Shown: positions 31,701-42,810 of the stretch, piece by piece
Position numbering within the stretch: the first letter of the stretch is position 1
How the letters are laid out: the number at the start of each line of letters is the position of its first letter
Assembly: GCF_009017415.1 (NCBI RefSeq)
Contig: NC_092409.1
Location: forward strand, 1,736,001-1,800,000
From: Aspergillus flavus
Lineage: Eukaryota; Ascomycota; Eurotiomycetes; Eurotiales; Aspergillaceae
Length of the DNA: 64,000 nt
Direction: 5' to 3'
Program-made: the position numbers and the translations under genes
Notes under the pieces: model-generated
What the model was told of the DNA's origin: nothing
The model's database searches: none
Seen by the model: the letters and a program-made list of their open reading frames with translations, nothing else

Positions 31701-32392
31701 GCAGAAATAATGTGCATCTTTGTCGAGGACCCTCGATAACTGAATGCACTACTACCAAAGATACAGTTCAATAAGCCAGTATCGTTCGAATCCGTCGAAT
31801 GACGCGGATAGCCAGGATCGTGAGGGCCTCCAGCGGGTGATAACGTGGAGCTGCGACCACGGGCGCGCATGAAAGCACCAGACGACATTGGTGGTGATCT
31901 GCGGGCTTCTGCAGCAAAGGAAAGCGGACTTGGCTCCACTGTCGACGACTGAGACAAGTAACCTCGCCGAGGTCCCCTAGTCAGATTAGAGACCGTGCGA
32001 GCATGCCGTGCGCCCGAGCTTTCAAATGCCTGAGGTTCCAGCCCAAGACCATAGGAGGCAGACTCCGAACTAGCACGGGTATCCAGGAGCACGCAAGCAT
32101 CCCTATCTCCAAGCGCATTCTGAGCGATGATTACACGGAAGTCCTTAGCATGATCCAAGTCAACCCCTCCCCGGTCGTCATAGGCACCAGCAGTAGAAGC
32201 ATTTGGGGAATTGAAAGCCGTATGAAGAGGATACGCGTGTGTGTTCGAGCGACGGAGGAGGCTTGCATCGGGAAATAGAAGGCCGGAGGTATGCTCTTCT
32301 TCGGTGACGGACTCGAGCTGATGGGGATTTTTAGCAGAATAGGCCGCCGGATTCAACGTGGAAGCTGCAGTACTTAGTAACCGGCCCAGCAT
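28793..32392 (-). CDS. lst4: Folliculin-interacting protein family (Lst4/FNIP-like)
   Basis: Probable partner of the folliculin orthologue Lst7. In yeast Lst4-Lst7 is a GTPase-activating complex for Gtr2 at the vacuole that promotes TORC1 signalling on amino-acid refeeding. Single exon. The frame is open to 32443, but the ATG at 32392 (MLGRLLSTAAS) is the likely start, giving 1199 aa; the upstream 17 residues lie in the leader. The FNIP N-terminal signature is seen in DFRVIIAQNALGDRDACVLL and, after a Ser-rich insert, LNCIFGSSAFSYRGSSTKMH. A DENN-like middle region includes WGVWREEGRSIVRNL and FFFLVLITAFLGNHTEWLN. The C-terminal half is mostly Ser/Thr-rich and disordered, with a conserved tail that includes VAGWLRSFHEDFLLQAVRP. 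Family assignment rests on these blocks. Confidence 0.8.
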   Translation of the reverse strand: MLGRLLSTAASTLNPAAYSAKNPHQLESVTEEEHTSGLLFPDASLLRRSNTHAYPLHTAFNSPNASTAGAYDDRGGVDLDHAKDFRVIIAQNALGDRDACVLLDTRASSESASYGLGLEPQAFESSGARHARTVSNLTRGPRRGYLSQSSTVEPSPLSFAAEARRSPPMSSGAFMRARGRSSTLSPAGGPHDPGYPRHSTDSNDTGLLNCIFGSSAFSYRGSSTKMHIISADDEPGRTASSSPASRNSFTRAYTTGSSSAFANTNRGNDGKPPSKVTILVTRMFSVNLPEAGETSPDRQDLAASLYQESLPESGFPFPDITKRKKIKEKKTPMYAVAITIQIPLLGRNVARPVSRFSTQGSDSPKPGMSCSLDSDYRWRTGFLDDSLSLASPPASLDERIDLLVDHWDVINRTLSHLERLSRKEILFLLKKVDSSSGIHPKPAKPPNMQRTNQTIIHLPANILAVNSKLREEAIRSTRRISTALQTPYVVTGQSRWGVWREEGRSIVRNLGDKDHSFFFLVLITAFLGNHTEWLNALGPEWWRRRHYIQQKAQQQDSDPILANRTVIVSPDKMTARRLIFLLSAFLPPKQRFEPLPSPIRPGTSSSMRAVSQSPPNVPVLRQESLRRAIERRSRAQRLNLADRDQHQRSVSVSSSETAHRSTDDVESAAPMEFAATRRGSDARSIRTLGVPIHAKDARSKNTSTATTSTATPGSTVPVPHFASQSRLERDRSDHSMHEGVDSLASENLLKNLQRSESSVLSTNSSVPSTTGRWGSLFSGLWSSRQESSTGSSEAVSPAEIRRRSVSGYTPLPKRGPPTLSQMVKEVSTEIPEEAPKVATSGNISIPNSNTQHLEEDVQDLSLTVDHNRESSLKLSVRGDDGIVDVDLPLPGFVSLSSSGDSTMTSPKKTRTSVTSVDAVASTHSSGSGFPYAPRENDGPNINVAGWLRSFHEDFLLQAVRPYSSLEADVKRAMQAEPTPSHAFSSEADGSERWVDVATTLIADARTFTVKRLRLRRKAINNVFWRSPTSPSISQPGTPRHIPGGSISSSSKTSTISPIEGYEPSEFEERFVEEPVMDLDGTLVDALERVLAQSGPSSLAHSRAPSPSRARRGDDKATSDAANRDESQVPSLEVPRTECRKLVLGALEEVVRSVTAEHCRDDVDGELAMADRERKRSLAGPDNTLREGVRRWLLDVEEAW

Positions 32393-33376
32393 GGTGACAG
32401 GCAAGGGTCCGTATGCAGGGAAAGAAACAAAGAAGTCAGTCAATCAAAAGGAAGAGAGGCCGTCCCCGCAAAGCACAATATTGTTGACAATGATGAAAGT
32501 TGAAAAAAACAGGCAACCAACAGCCAGACAGCTAAACTATCTTGGAACTGCAGTTCCCCATGATTCAATCACACCAGAAAGCAATCATGATCGAATGAGG
32601 GGATCGACAAAAGTGCAAAGGTTGAACAGAAGACTGGTGTTACTTGGCGGGGGGTAGAAAGAAAGAATGAATGAAGAAAGAGGGCAGCAAAGTCACTGTG
32701 CAATGGAAAGAGGGGAGTGGAGGGGAGAAATTTGTTTGATTTGGCTAATGATAAGAAAGGAAAACGAAAGGAAAAAAGAAAAAAAAAGCAATTGAGGGGT
32801 ATTCACAGAATAGCGTGGGACCAGAGACAGGGAATTGGAGGGGAGGGGGGACGTAGCAGGCTCCACCAGACACAAAAACACCCACGAGGGAGAAGAGCAA
32901 GAGGGAAAGAAAAGAATGGGGAAAGGGAGAGAAAGAGAAGCTAAAGTGAGGGTAAATCGAGGATGAAAGGGCGGTGAAGGCACACATGATCCTCAGCCTC
33001 ATCGCCGATCACGGGCATGGGGCATTCGTTGGCCCAACCGGTTGCACTACACTTCATCCTGCATAAATGCGTCCCGCTTCCCTGCCATTTTCCTAATCTG
33101 GGGAACAATTTGTCCAGGCATGCAGTCATCACGTACAGGCAGAGAGGAGGGGCTGAGGTGAGATTATCTCCACGGTGGATTTCCCCGTCTCATACTATGA
33201 AGAAATCATTCCCCAAGACGAAACAAATCTCATCAAATATCAATTTCAAAGGGAGAAAAAAAGAAATATAAAAGAAGAAATAGGAAATTAATTTATGCTT
33301 ATCCTGCTTATTCTATCTGGATCCGGGTTGACCAGGCCCTAAAATTTGGTGATCTTCGCCTTAATTATACAACCAA
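32393..33376 (-). promoter_or_regulatory. Lst4-like gene leader/promoter and Esf1 3' region
   Basis: About 980 bp. On the minus strand 32700-32945 is strongly pyrimidine-rich (TCTTTCTCTTC-like), the usual look of a fungal transcription start and leader. No separate gene is supported; long frames here are low-complexity artefacts. Confidence 0.55.
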
Positions 33377-35602
33377 TCAACTCTTCTGCGTCTTCCGCTT
33401 CACTTTGTCCACCAACTTTTTCAGATCCTCTGATCCACCTTCAATGGATTCGCTCTTCTTCTGCTTCTTCGTCTTCTTCTGATCATTGCGACTGGCCTCT
33501 TCCTCGTCCGCACGATCGTCCCGATTTCTACGTCTCTTACGTCCTTCTTCCAGCAATTGCTTCATACCAGAAGTTGCTTTGAAGCGAGGATTGGTAGGAT
33601 CAATAGCGAATTCGTGACTCTCAAACAGACGAGCAAAACGTGGGTCGCTAACATCCATCTGGAAGTCGTCCGCCACTTGTGCGACCTGCTTGCCTTTCCC
33701 TTTGCCCTTGCCCTTTTTACGGGCTTGTTTCTCTGCCTTTTCGATCTCATTCATGTCGAAGTGCTTGATATTCTTGTTTTCATCATCCATCATCAACAAC
33801 TCCAGCTCGGCTCGCTTAGCGGCGGCTGCAGCTTCCTCCGCAGCACGCTCCTCCCGCTTCTTTCGTTTCTCTTCTTTGCGGCGAGCTGCAGTAGATTCCT
33901 TGCCAGAGGGGTCGTCAAAGAATGGATCGTTAAAGCCCAGATCTTCCTCCTGAGACATCTTCTCCGGTTCAGGTGCATCATCCTGTTCATCGGCCTCAGC
34001 GTCACCCTTCTTGGCCGCCTTCAATTTCTCCTTTCTCCGCTTCTTCCTCTCACGCTCTTTGCGGATGTATTTCTCGATCGTAGTCTCGTCTTTCTCGGGT
34101 TCATTCTCAAAAATGCTATCTTTGTTGGAGCCGCCGGCCAGACCCGAGGTAAAGGTGACTTCCATTTCGCCAACAGGGCCGTCGGACTTAGATGAAGGTG
34201 CTGGCTCCGTACCTAGTCCTAAGAGAGCACGCATACGCTGTCTCTCATCTTCTTTCTTCGAGATTTTCTTAGAATTTCCGCCATCTTCCTTAGTAGTATC
34301 CACAACTTCCACCCCACCGTCCTCGTCCTCGTCCTCAGAGGAGCTATCACTAGCGAGGTAAGCCTTCAAATCATTCTCATCAATTTCTTTCCGGCTACCT
34401 CTGAACGCCCGTGCTTGAGCTTCCTTTCGTGATTTATCCTCCATGTCCCAGGTCAGCTTAACTTTGCTGTGCTGCAGCGCATCGGTCACAAATTCATTAG
34501 GCTGATAACCGTCCGGGATCCGTTTGCATTCATCACGAGGCTTATCATCGGAAAAGTCGGTGTCGTCGGGGACGAAACGAAGGTCAAAGAAGTTTGCGCT
34601 CGACAGATACTCGGCACCATCGACCAAATCGTAGACATGCTTCGCCACATCCTTGCTCGAGAAAGTCAAAATAGCATAGAAGTAGCGTAGTCTTTCCAAC
34701 TGATACTTTCGTAGTTCCGTAGAGTTGAATTCCTCGCCCTTGTCTTCCTTCAGCATTGACTTCTTAATCTCCTCTTCTTCCTCATCTGAGTCGACCTCTG
34801 AGTCGTCATCTTCGAACCCTTCAAACTCATCATCGTCTTTAGCAGCAAAAATCTCTCTTGGAGGACCCTCCGTCTCCTCTCTCTCCATGCGCTCTTTTCC
34901 AAATTCACTCGGATAGACAGAAACCTTCAGCACCCGTCCACCAGCAGGAACAAAGCTAGAGAACACAGCCATTAGATCTTCTGCCCGTATATTATCCCAG
35001 TCCAGATTCACCACCGCGATCCGTTCTGTCACATCACCTGTGGGGACACCGCTCTGCTGTTTATCCGGAAACTCAAGCTCCTCGCCCGTACCAAATTCAT
35101 CATCCTCGTCCTCCTCTTCGTCAGAGCTCTCCTCTTCCGAGGATGAAGACGAAAAGCCTCCATCACGCGCAGGATCGTAAGTGCCACTGGCCTTATCGGC
35201 CTTCCTCAGTTCTTTGAGGACTTCATCATCGTCAGCGACGCTCATGTGTCCCTCATCTTCCTCGTCCCCCTCAAGCCGGTAGAATCTCTCCAGCTGCTTC
35301 TTCGTATCATCGCGGGCGAGCTTCCGTCCGTATCGGTCGACTGCGGCATTCCGAGAGAAGTCCTTGTCGTGCAGCATGTGCGCGAAACGCTTGTCGAGTT
35401 TCACATGTGTCTGCCGTTTACTGGGTAGACGATAACGAGGATCTGTTTGGATATTGGCGAAACGAGGATCGGCTATTATTTAAAGGCAGAATTGTTAGTT
35501 ATAGCTATTTCGGCATGGAAGAGACAAGGAGCGCATACTAATGACAGAGTCGGCTTGCTTTTTGGCGCCGCCGCTCTTTTTGCTTTTCTTTTGGTCTGGC
35601 AT
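33377..35602 (-). CDS. esf1: Esf1, nucleolar 18S rRNA-processing protein
   Basis: Nucleolar factor needed for early pre-rRNA cleavage and 40S assembly (Esf1/ABT-related, NUC153 family). Exons 35602-35539 and 35472-33377 give 719 aa. The short first exon encodes a lysine-rich start (MPDQKKSKKSGGAKKQ), then ITDPRFANIQTDPRYRLPSK and KLDKRFAHMLHDKDF, an N-terminal signature of Esf1. The central region has DVTERIAVVNLDWDNIRAED and an RRM-like segment broken by acidic tracts; the C-terminal NUC153 motif reads DVSDPRFARLFESHEFAIDP. Acidic and lysine-rich low-complexity stretches are typical of the family. The intron 35473-35538 has a GTATGC donor and joins in phase. Lies tandem with the uridine kinase gene upstream. 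Confidence 0.93.
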
Positions 35603-36044
35603 TGTGATGGTATGTTATAAGATAAGAAAACAAATGAAAAGGTTATCAGGAGGTTAAAGGCGTTTCTTGATTGTATTGATCTACAATCAAAGGCTGTTTG
35701 ACTGTAGCCTCGACTTTTTTTTGTGGTTGATAAAAGTGATAAGGATAATTTTCTTTTGCGGCGGAGCCAAAGATTCTTCGGCGGTCTTGGATGTGGTCCG
35801 TGCATTCGCTACTCTGTATTTACTACTAGCTTTAGTATACCTAGCAGATCTTAACTCAAAACAATCACGTTTACCAAGCCTGGGCTATGGAGGCAGAAGG
35901 ACATGGATATAGGGACTCATTTGACGTTTTATATATATATATTGTATGTCATGACTTTCTACAGCGATGCTTCCCAGCTCGCACAGTTCGACAAAAGACA
36001 CAGCCAAACATGTGCTCAACCGTATCTACAACATTCAAATCATT

Positions 36045-37896
36045 TCAGCAGCCAAAGTATCTTCTCTCCATCCATCTAGGCTCTTGCTCCTCTTCGATCC
36101 GTCCTACAATGACCCTAACTTTCGGGTACACTGTCGAGAGACGCTTTAGCCCTATCTTTCCCGCGGCACATGTCACAAAGACAATCTTGTGCTCTTCCAC
36201 GCCGTGGTCAATCAACACTCGAACGGCCATCAGAGCAGCTCCTCCGGTGGACATCTGGGGGTCAAGTAGCATAACTGTAGTATGCTTCTGGATATTTTCA
36301 GGCAATTTTAGATAGTGCAACTCCGGTACTTCATTCTGTGCATTGGTTTGAATGAGCACGCGACCAGTAATGCAGTCAGGAATAGTGCGCTTTAGGGCAG
36401 TCTCAAGGCAAGAGCCTCCTCGCAGGATTGCAACAGCAGATATTATACCTTCCGGATTCAAACCCTGATAGGTAGTCTTCTGAGGTGTTTCTACCCCAGC
36501 TGGAACATACGAGGTACAGTCCAAGGCCCTGTTTCGATGATAATGTCAGTCATCCGTCTCGTTTTTGGCATGCTAATTGGAAAGAATCAAGGGGAAGCAA
36601 TGCTTAAAGGTGATTGGGTATAATTCTGTCTTGCATGCGCAGTTGACTCACTTCTCTATGAGCAAGGAAGCGAGTCGGTCAAAGTAAAAGACGAAGTCGA
36701 CTTGCTCCGTTTTTGGGTCTTGAAGGATTGTGTTCATGCCAACAAACTGTGATGTCGAAGGCATTACCATGACATTAGGCGACAGCTGCAATTGCGACGC
36801 AATTTTGCGTAATTGGTCTAGCTCCGCTCTATGCTTCTCAGACTTCTCATCGAGTTTCCGCTGAATGTGTTTCACAACCATGTCTGAAAAATTAGTATCG
36901 ACGGAGAGAAACCCATGGAAGTTACCTACCGATAGCGGTGATGTTCTGAATCCCACGGGGGATGATAAGGTCTTGAGGTTGACGTCAGAAAGAGTTTCTC
37001 GAGGGGTGGACAGGACCAACTCACCCGAGATAGACCGTTGTGGTTCAACAAATCTAGTATACGACGGCTTAACAAAAGTAAACCACTGCTTGATGATGCC
37101 TTCAATATCTCTTCCTCGCTCTTTAACGTCTCGCATAACTAGCTCCTCTTGCGTTAGAGAAGTACCGTCTTGTATATCGGAAAGATCACTCACTTCTGCG
37201 GCCCAAGCAGATATCCATATCCGCCTCAACAAATATCTAGTAGAAGAAAAGTGAGCATATTAAACTGCCGTCGACAAAGGGCAAAGGCATACCTTCACAT
37301 CCAAAAGTTCCAGCACCCTTGGGTCATGCAAGGCAAGGATACCCTCCAAAATGATCACATGTGGGGAGTAAAGGGTAGTTGTTTGCGGCTGGCGCTGATG
37401 GTCGGCAAATGAGTAAACGGGGATATCTGCCTTCTTTCTTTTATGGCATAATCGTTAGCCTTGAGCCGCATTCCCCAATCTTAATTTGACAGTTTATGAC
37501 AACTGGGCCACTGTACCCTTGCTTTAGATCCTTCAAGGTCTGCACAAGGGCGTCGAAATCGTAGGCATCCGGGCAGTCGAAGTCGAATTCATTATTATGC
37601 GCTTTGGCGTGTTGCTCCGGCGTCAAGCTCTTGTAGAATGAATCCTATACAAGCAGCGTTAGAGGTACAAGCTCACTTGATATTGTACTAAACTCTAGTG
37701 TTAAACGACAGAAATATATTGTTACCATTACGAGAATCACAACCCACGGCAGGTTGAGTGACTTCACAATTTCCATTGCCACAGAAGTCTTGCCGGAGCC
37801 CGAGCTACCAGCGATACCGATGATACTCAAATCCTCCCATGGTGGAGAGTACCGCTGCTCCGTGCCCGACGAGAATACGGGTGAGATCGACTCCAT
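36045..37896 (-). CDS. urk1: Bifunctional uridine kinase / uracil phosphoribosyltransferase-like protein
   Basis: Pyrimidine salvage enzyme that phosphorylates uridine and cytidine, with a UPRT-like C-terminal domain. Eight exons on the minus strand: 37896-37726, 37644-37517, 37437-37293, 37236-37194, 37147-37025, 36971-36930, 36883-36652 and 36528-36045, total 455 aa. The kinase domain begins with the P-loop GIAGSSGSGKTS and continues VVILVMDSFYKSL, YSPHVIILEGILAL and RDVKERGRDIEGI. The conserved stretch LIIPRGIQNITAI, the family's nucleotide-kinase end, comes from the 42-nt sixth exon. The UPRT-like part has FDRLASLLIEKALD, LRGGSCLETALKR and the PRPP-loop-like LLDPQMSTGGAALMA. The junction at 37193/37148 is the least certain. 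Divergent from gid8, 440 bp apart. Confidence 0.9.
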
Positions 37897-38336
37897 TATT
37901 AGGACCTCACCGAAGATTTATTTTGCCGACACGGAGTAGTGTAATACTTCCAGATCATACACATAAAATACTGGGAGTACCAAGCAAGTACCCAGCGTCG
38001 TTTTGGCGCTTGGGGACTGATAAGAAGAATAATTAGTTGTCGGTCACTCGCACCAATACCCTAAAAGGCTAAACGTTCTAGTCCGTTGGGTCTTAACCTT
38101 ATTAAGCTTAGTCTGGTCCGTGACCTTCGCTTGCGGCTAACACTAGTCTTAGCTAGCAATCAACGTGACCTAAAACCCGCCGCTTCCCTCCTCTTTTTTC
38201 CTCCTCTTCTTTCTTCACTTCTCTTTCTTCCCAACATGCTCATGGCTCCCGTCTGCGAAGCTCCCCATCTTCACAGGCGGCCAATCCAGCAATACTACGG
38301 CAATTGAGTGTTGCCATATCCAGCACTTCTGAAACC
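37897..38336. promoter_or_regulatory. Divergent promoter, uridine kinase and gid8
   Basis: 440 bp between opposite starts. On the plus strand a CT-rich tract at 38185-38232 probably marks the gid8 transcription start. It is followed by a 24-codon upstream ORF (38236-38307) that ends 29 bp before the gid8 ATG. Confidence 0.5.
38236..38307 (+). other. Upstream ORF in the gid8 leader
   Basis: ATG to TGA, 23 residues (starts MLMAPVCEAPHLH), just after the CT-rich tract and before the gid8 start. It could dampen translation if it lies in the mature mRNA; transcript start not known. Confidence 0.4.
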
Positions 38337-39589
38337 ATGGCTTCTGCTAATTACGTATGCCTCCCGACGTGTTGTGCGTGCGTGGTTGCTTGGTTTTAAC
38401 GGAAGCAGATGTCTCCTACTTCCTCGACAACAACGCCAACATGGCACCAGTTTGAGCGGAGGGTCGATGAGGTCAAGCCATCCAAGACGTGAGTCTCCCT
38501 TTTTTTTTTTTTTTTCCCTGCCCTTTCGAGCCTGTCAGTCCAAATGATGCACCTTGAATCAAGTTGGGAATCTCTCTGAAATCACTTGAGGAGAACATAT
38601 TTAACTTGTCTTTCTGAACTGGTCGCCTTTGCTACATGTCTTTGGTCCATTGACTCCATCACAGACAATGACTAACATCTCGTCTGCAGTGACATTAACT
38701 ATCTCGTTATGGACTACCTCATCACCAATGGATATCCAGCTGCAGCGAAGAAATTCGCTTCGGAGGCCAACATCCAACCAAGGGCAGATGTAGAAGCCAT
38801 TCAAGAAAGAGTAGAAATTCGCACTGCCATTCACTCGGGCGATATCAAAGCTGCCATCGAGAAGATCAACGAGCTAAATCCACAGGTAAGAATTTCCTCG
38901 CTCCACTATCTCCTCTTCCCATATCCCCCTTCGCTAGGATTAGACCAAGTTTCATGCACCACTCGTAAAACCTCTTCTGAGGTTTGACGAAAAACAAACA
39001 TCTTTATATCTCAGTATGATTAGCAAAACATCATTGTTATTGTCGCTTGCCAACACTCGCATATTTGGAATATGTGCTGACTTGACTGTCATAGATTTTG
39101 GATGAAAATCCACCCCTGCATTTTTCACTGCTACGTTTGCAACTTGTGGAGTTGATTCGCTCGTGCACATCTAAACCCGATGGAGATATCACTCCTGCCC
39201 TTGAGTTTGCGACATCGCAACTCGCACCCCGGGCGCCTACAAACCCCCAGTTCTTGGAGGATCTTGAGAGGACGCTGGCGCTCCTCATCTTCCCCACTGA
39301 GAACCTTACACCCGCTCTAGCCCCCCTTCTACACCCCGACCTGCGTAAAGATATAGCCACTAGCGTGAACGAAGCCATCCTGCAGAATCAAGGCGCTCGT
39401 AAAGAAGCCCGATTGCGCAACCTCGTCAAGCTGCGTGCCTGGGCGGAGCAAAAGGCCCGTGAGGCTAAGAAGGATCTCCCGGAGAAACTAGATCTGGGCC
39501 TTGGCGATAATAACACCAAGGGTCCTAACGGCGCGTCTAACGATACCTTGATGGCCAATAACGGAGACGTTGATCCAATGATCTCTTGA
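38337..39589 (+). CDS. gid8: Gid8, GID/CTLH E3 ligase scaffold subunit
   Basis: Subunit of the GID ubiquitin ligase that, in yeast, triggers degradation of gluconeogenic enzymes. Exons 38337-38354, 38409-38488, 38690-38885 and 39095-39589 give 262 aa, the family length. LisH motif at about residues 33-65 (DINYLVMDYLITNGYPAAAKKFA), then CTLH (VEIRTAIHSGDIKAAIEKINELNP followed by LHFSLLRLQLVELI) and a CRA region (ALEFATSQLAPRA, FLEDLERTLALLIFP). Introns 2 and 3 are unusually long for this window (201 and 209 nt). The 18-nt first exon encodes MASANY. The methionine opening exon 2 is an alternative start. Intron 2 begins with a T16-like run. Confidence 0.92.
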
Positions 39590-40501
39590 TAGATTTAGCC
39601 AGCGGGCTCGGCTAATGATAATGTAGTGCGATATTACAACCCATCTTTATGACTGTTACCACCGGCGTTGTCAACTATAGCGAGGTGTTTGGCGCAGATA
39701 AACATTGGCCAAGACAATTGCCTTTATACTTTTGTAGCAAACTGATTGAATACCAAGTCACTACCGTTAGATCCCAAAGTCGCATACTTCGCAGTATCAG
39801 TCATGTAGTAAGGAAGATATGTGCGTGTTTCTCAGCGTTGAAGACAGATCTCGCTCTGACCAAACCACGATGTGCGGTAATGGTTACAACTTGCTTGGCG
39901 ACGTCAGCCAGAACTACATAGTATATATAATGTAGATCGTTATAACATTATGAGTTTCCAAGTCAAAGGTAAGGCTTTCATGGCATTCAATCATATTGGA
40001 TCATAGTGACGATATGATCGTCGAAAGAACTTCAAATATGACTAGTGCGAGTACTATGTAGCCGTCTTTGTCCTCGTCTTCCTTTCCTCGCTTTTTTTCT
40101 TTCTTTCGTTCTTTTACTTCTATCGTATTTTACCTTCTATTTGTTTTCTCCCTTTTTTACATTTTCTTTCCCTTTCCCACATGTTCTCTTACTGAAACGT
40201 TGTAGTTCTAGGGGGTCTCTACGGGGCCTAGAGAACATATAAATTCGGCAGTGGCAGGCATGAAAAGCAGATACCGAGACTATATATCTTAATAGTGCTA
40301 TATATAAGAACTTGAAGTATAGAACAAAGCATACAAAGAGGATTCAGCCAATACCAGTGACCATCACAAATGGTATCTATTGGAAACGTAAAGAGATAAC
40401 AGAGAACAGGTATATCCTAAACAAATTTTAAGAAACAAAAAAAGCCACCATGTAGTTTATAGTAGGTACCGCCGCTAGGGCAGTTTGCTGTAGCTAAAGA
40501 A
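39590..40501. other. Convergent intergenic region
   Basis: About 900 bp between the ends of gid8 and the NADH dehydrogenase gene. It contains a T/C-rich patch (40075-40185) and no supported gene. Confidence 0.5.
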
Positions 40502-42810
40502 TCAGAAACTCATGAGGTCTGGGACAATAAGCGCATTAGTATCGGAGTGTATCACAGGTCGAACATTCAGAAAAAGAAATTGAAAACTAACCTCTTCCAA
40601 ACAGGGCTCTCTTAGCCCAGTCCATAGCAAGCATACAACGGGTGCGCAGGCTGACACTCTCAGCAAAGTACACACTACGCCACAAATACATGGCCAGAAC
40701 GCCACCACTAAAGTTCATTCCTCCGAAATCGAAGACGGCGGCGTTACTGATGTAGGCCAGGCTGCCAAGGTGCTTGTACTTGAACGCCTTATAGACGGCT
40801 TCATCGAGGTCCCCGTGATCGATTTCGTTGGCTCTCATGCCGGGAAGCGCGGCGGCAATCTTGGTAAGTTTGCGACCTAAATACTCGCCTTGCTGGTTGG
40901 CACGCTGGGCAGTGGCAGGCAGCGATGTAAGTTTATTGTCGATTTGGTGCAGAAGCTCAGAGAGTTCGCCAAACTCGAGAGTGCCGGAATGATCCTTATC
41001 GTACTGTTCGAAGAGCCTATCTAATCGGCGAAGGTGGTTGGATGCTTGGGGAAAACGCTTCCTCACCCGGTTGGCGACGTCTCTCCATTCACGGAACGTG
41101 AGATGCAGCTTCTCTGGGTCCTTGCCTTTCTCCCAGGCGATTGTGCGCAGGAAGGATACGATATGGTCGGCCACATTGTTCTGAACTGTGGAGCAGTCGC
41201 CAATAGCATACACATCGCCCAGCGGGGCCCCGATAAGACGTAGGTGTGAGTCAGTCTCCAAAGCGTGCTTGTTGTTCTGTGCATCAAGCTTGGCCGAGAG
41301 CTTCTTGCAAATTTCGGCTGGGGCTACAGCAACGATAAGCTTTTAATGAGGCATACAAGAGGGGGTTGGATCAACTTACCGACACCCGTCGACCACAAGC
41401 AGAAACCCATAGGAATTTCCTTCAGTACAGGCTTGCCATCCTCCATTTGGGTGAACACAACCTTGTCATCGCGCACTTCCTTCACTCGGGAATTGGTCAA
41501 GACATCAACATGATCACGAGCGAAACGAGCCTGCACGAGTTAACAAGGGTCGATATGGCTGTACGTATGGGCACAAAATCGACTCACCTCAGCATACTTA
41601 GAAAGGGCTTCATCGTAAGTGTTCAGGATATGAGTACGACTTTGGATGATGTGGACAGAAATCTCGTTTCTCAAGATCTTGGGGAAGGAGTAGAGCAAGT
41701 CCTCGTTGAGCAAATCAAACAGCTCAGCTGCGAATTCAACCCCGGTTGGACCACCGCCACAAACAACGAAAGAAAGTAGACGTTTGCGTTCCTCGTCACT
41801 GGTCGTCGGTAGACAAGCTAATTCCATGTTCTCCAAAACTTGGTTTTTGATCTGGCGAGCGTCATCGATGGTCTTTAGGAAGTGGCAGTTCTCAAGCCCT
41901 TTTACGCCATGAGGATTCGTTGTACAGCCTGAATAATCGAGATGTTAGTGAACACATTGTTTGGTAAAAAGGCCACCGGAAATCCACACATACCAACACC
42001 AATGACGAGTTTGTCATACGGAACATAGAAGTTCTGCTTCTGCCCATTGGCATCGACACCGGACACCTCAACCAGTTTCTCAGAGAATTCAACGTCTACC
42101 GCTTCGCCTTTCAGAAAGTGACCATTGACCCGCTGAACGATCCGTCGGACTGGTTCAACGAGCGACCTTAAACCAAGAGTGCCGACCGTTGCAGAGGGCA
42201 ACATTGGAGTGAACAGGAAATAGTTGGTGGGCGAAACGACCGTGACGTGGTAGTCGCCGGGATTCAGTTGTTTGAGGAGAGCGATACTACCCCAACCTGT
42301 GCCTAGGATCACCAGTCTCGGCTTATCCTTCTGTTCCGTCATAGCCTCCGAATCATAATCCCCAACCAGCACATCTGCAACAGGCAAATTCTTAGGGCCA
42401 CCACGCCGGGGATTCAGAGCCAATTCCGAGACCGGAATATCCTCAGCACTTGAGTGTTCGCGGTACGTGGTTGCATCGTAGATAAAGAATGCTACCACTG
42501 CAGCACCGCTCATAACAATGAAGAATCCACAATAGGCAAAAGTTTTGAAAAAGGCATTTCGGAAAGAGGATTTTCGTGAAGCGTCAGTTGACTCCGGCGC
42601 TGTTGATTGGTGTCGGATCGAGTGGTGACTATTGAAGAACGCACGCGACGCTAGGCATTGCGGTACGGAATTTTGACGAAGGGGTAGAGCTCGAGATGTA
42701 GCAAGTCTAGTTGGTCTCGGGGGTTTTGAAGAATATAGCCGACTGGACAAAACCCCAATCCTTCTCAGCGCCGTTTGGTCCGGTCGACTCCGGAGCAACA
42801 CTGTGCTCAT
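40502..42810 (-). CDS. nde1: Alternative external NADH dehydrogenase with EF-hand (NDE1-like)
   Basis: Type II NADH:ubiquinone oxidoreductase of the mitochondrial inner membrane. It passes electrons to ubiquinone without pumping protons, and the calcium-binding form faces the intermembrane space. Exons 42810-41994, 41928-41588, 41530-41380, 41323-40592 and 40518-40502 give 685 aa. The N-terminus is a basic presequence, followed by a hydrophobic segment near residues 95-115 (CGFFIVMSGAAVVAFFIYD). Two Rossmann motifs are seen: LVILGTGWGSIALL (FAD) and VVCGGGPTGVEFAAEL (NADH). An EF-hand loop (YDKDHSGTLEFGE) is inserted before the C-terminal membrane-anchoring part. A 17-nt last exon gives the family-like ending FGRDLMSF; without it translation would stop two residues after FGR. 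Confidence 0.92.

Noticed and set aside
32393..32443. Upstream in-frame ATG extending the Lst4-like protein by 17 residues
   Set aside because: The extension (MTDFFVSFPAYG...) lies in the pyrimidine-rich leader and lacks family character; MLGRLLSTAAS at 32392 is the more likely start.
33557..34361. Long plus-strand open frames opposite esf1
   Set aside because: They are antisense shadows of the acidic/lysine-rich esf1 coding region; their Ser/Leu/Phe-rich composition reflects the complement of that sequence.
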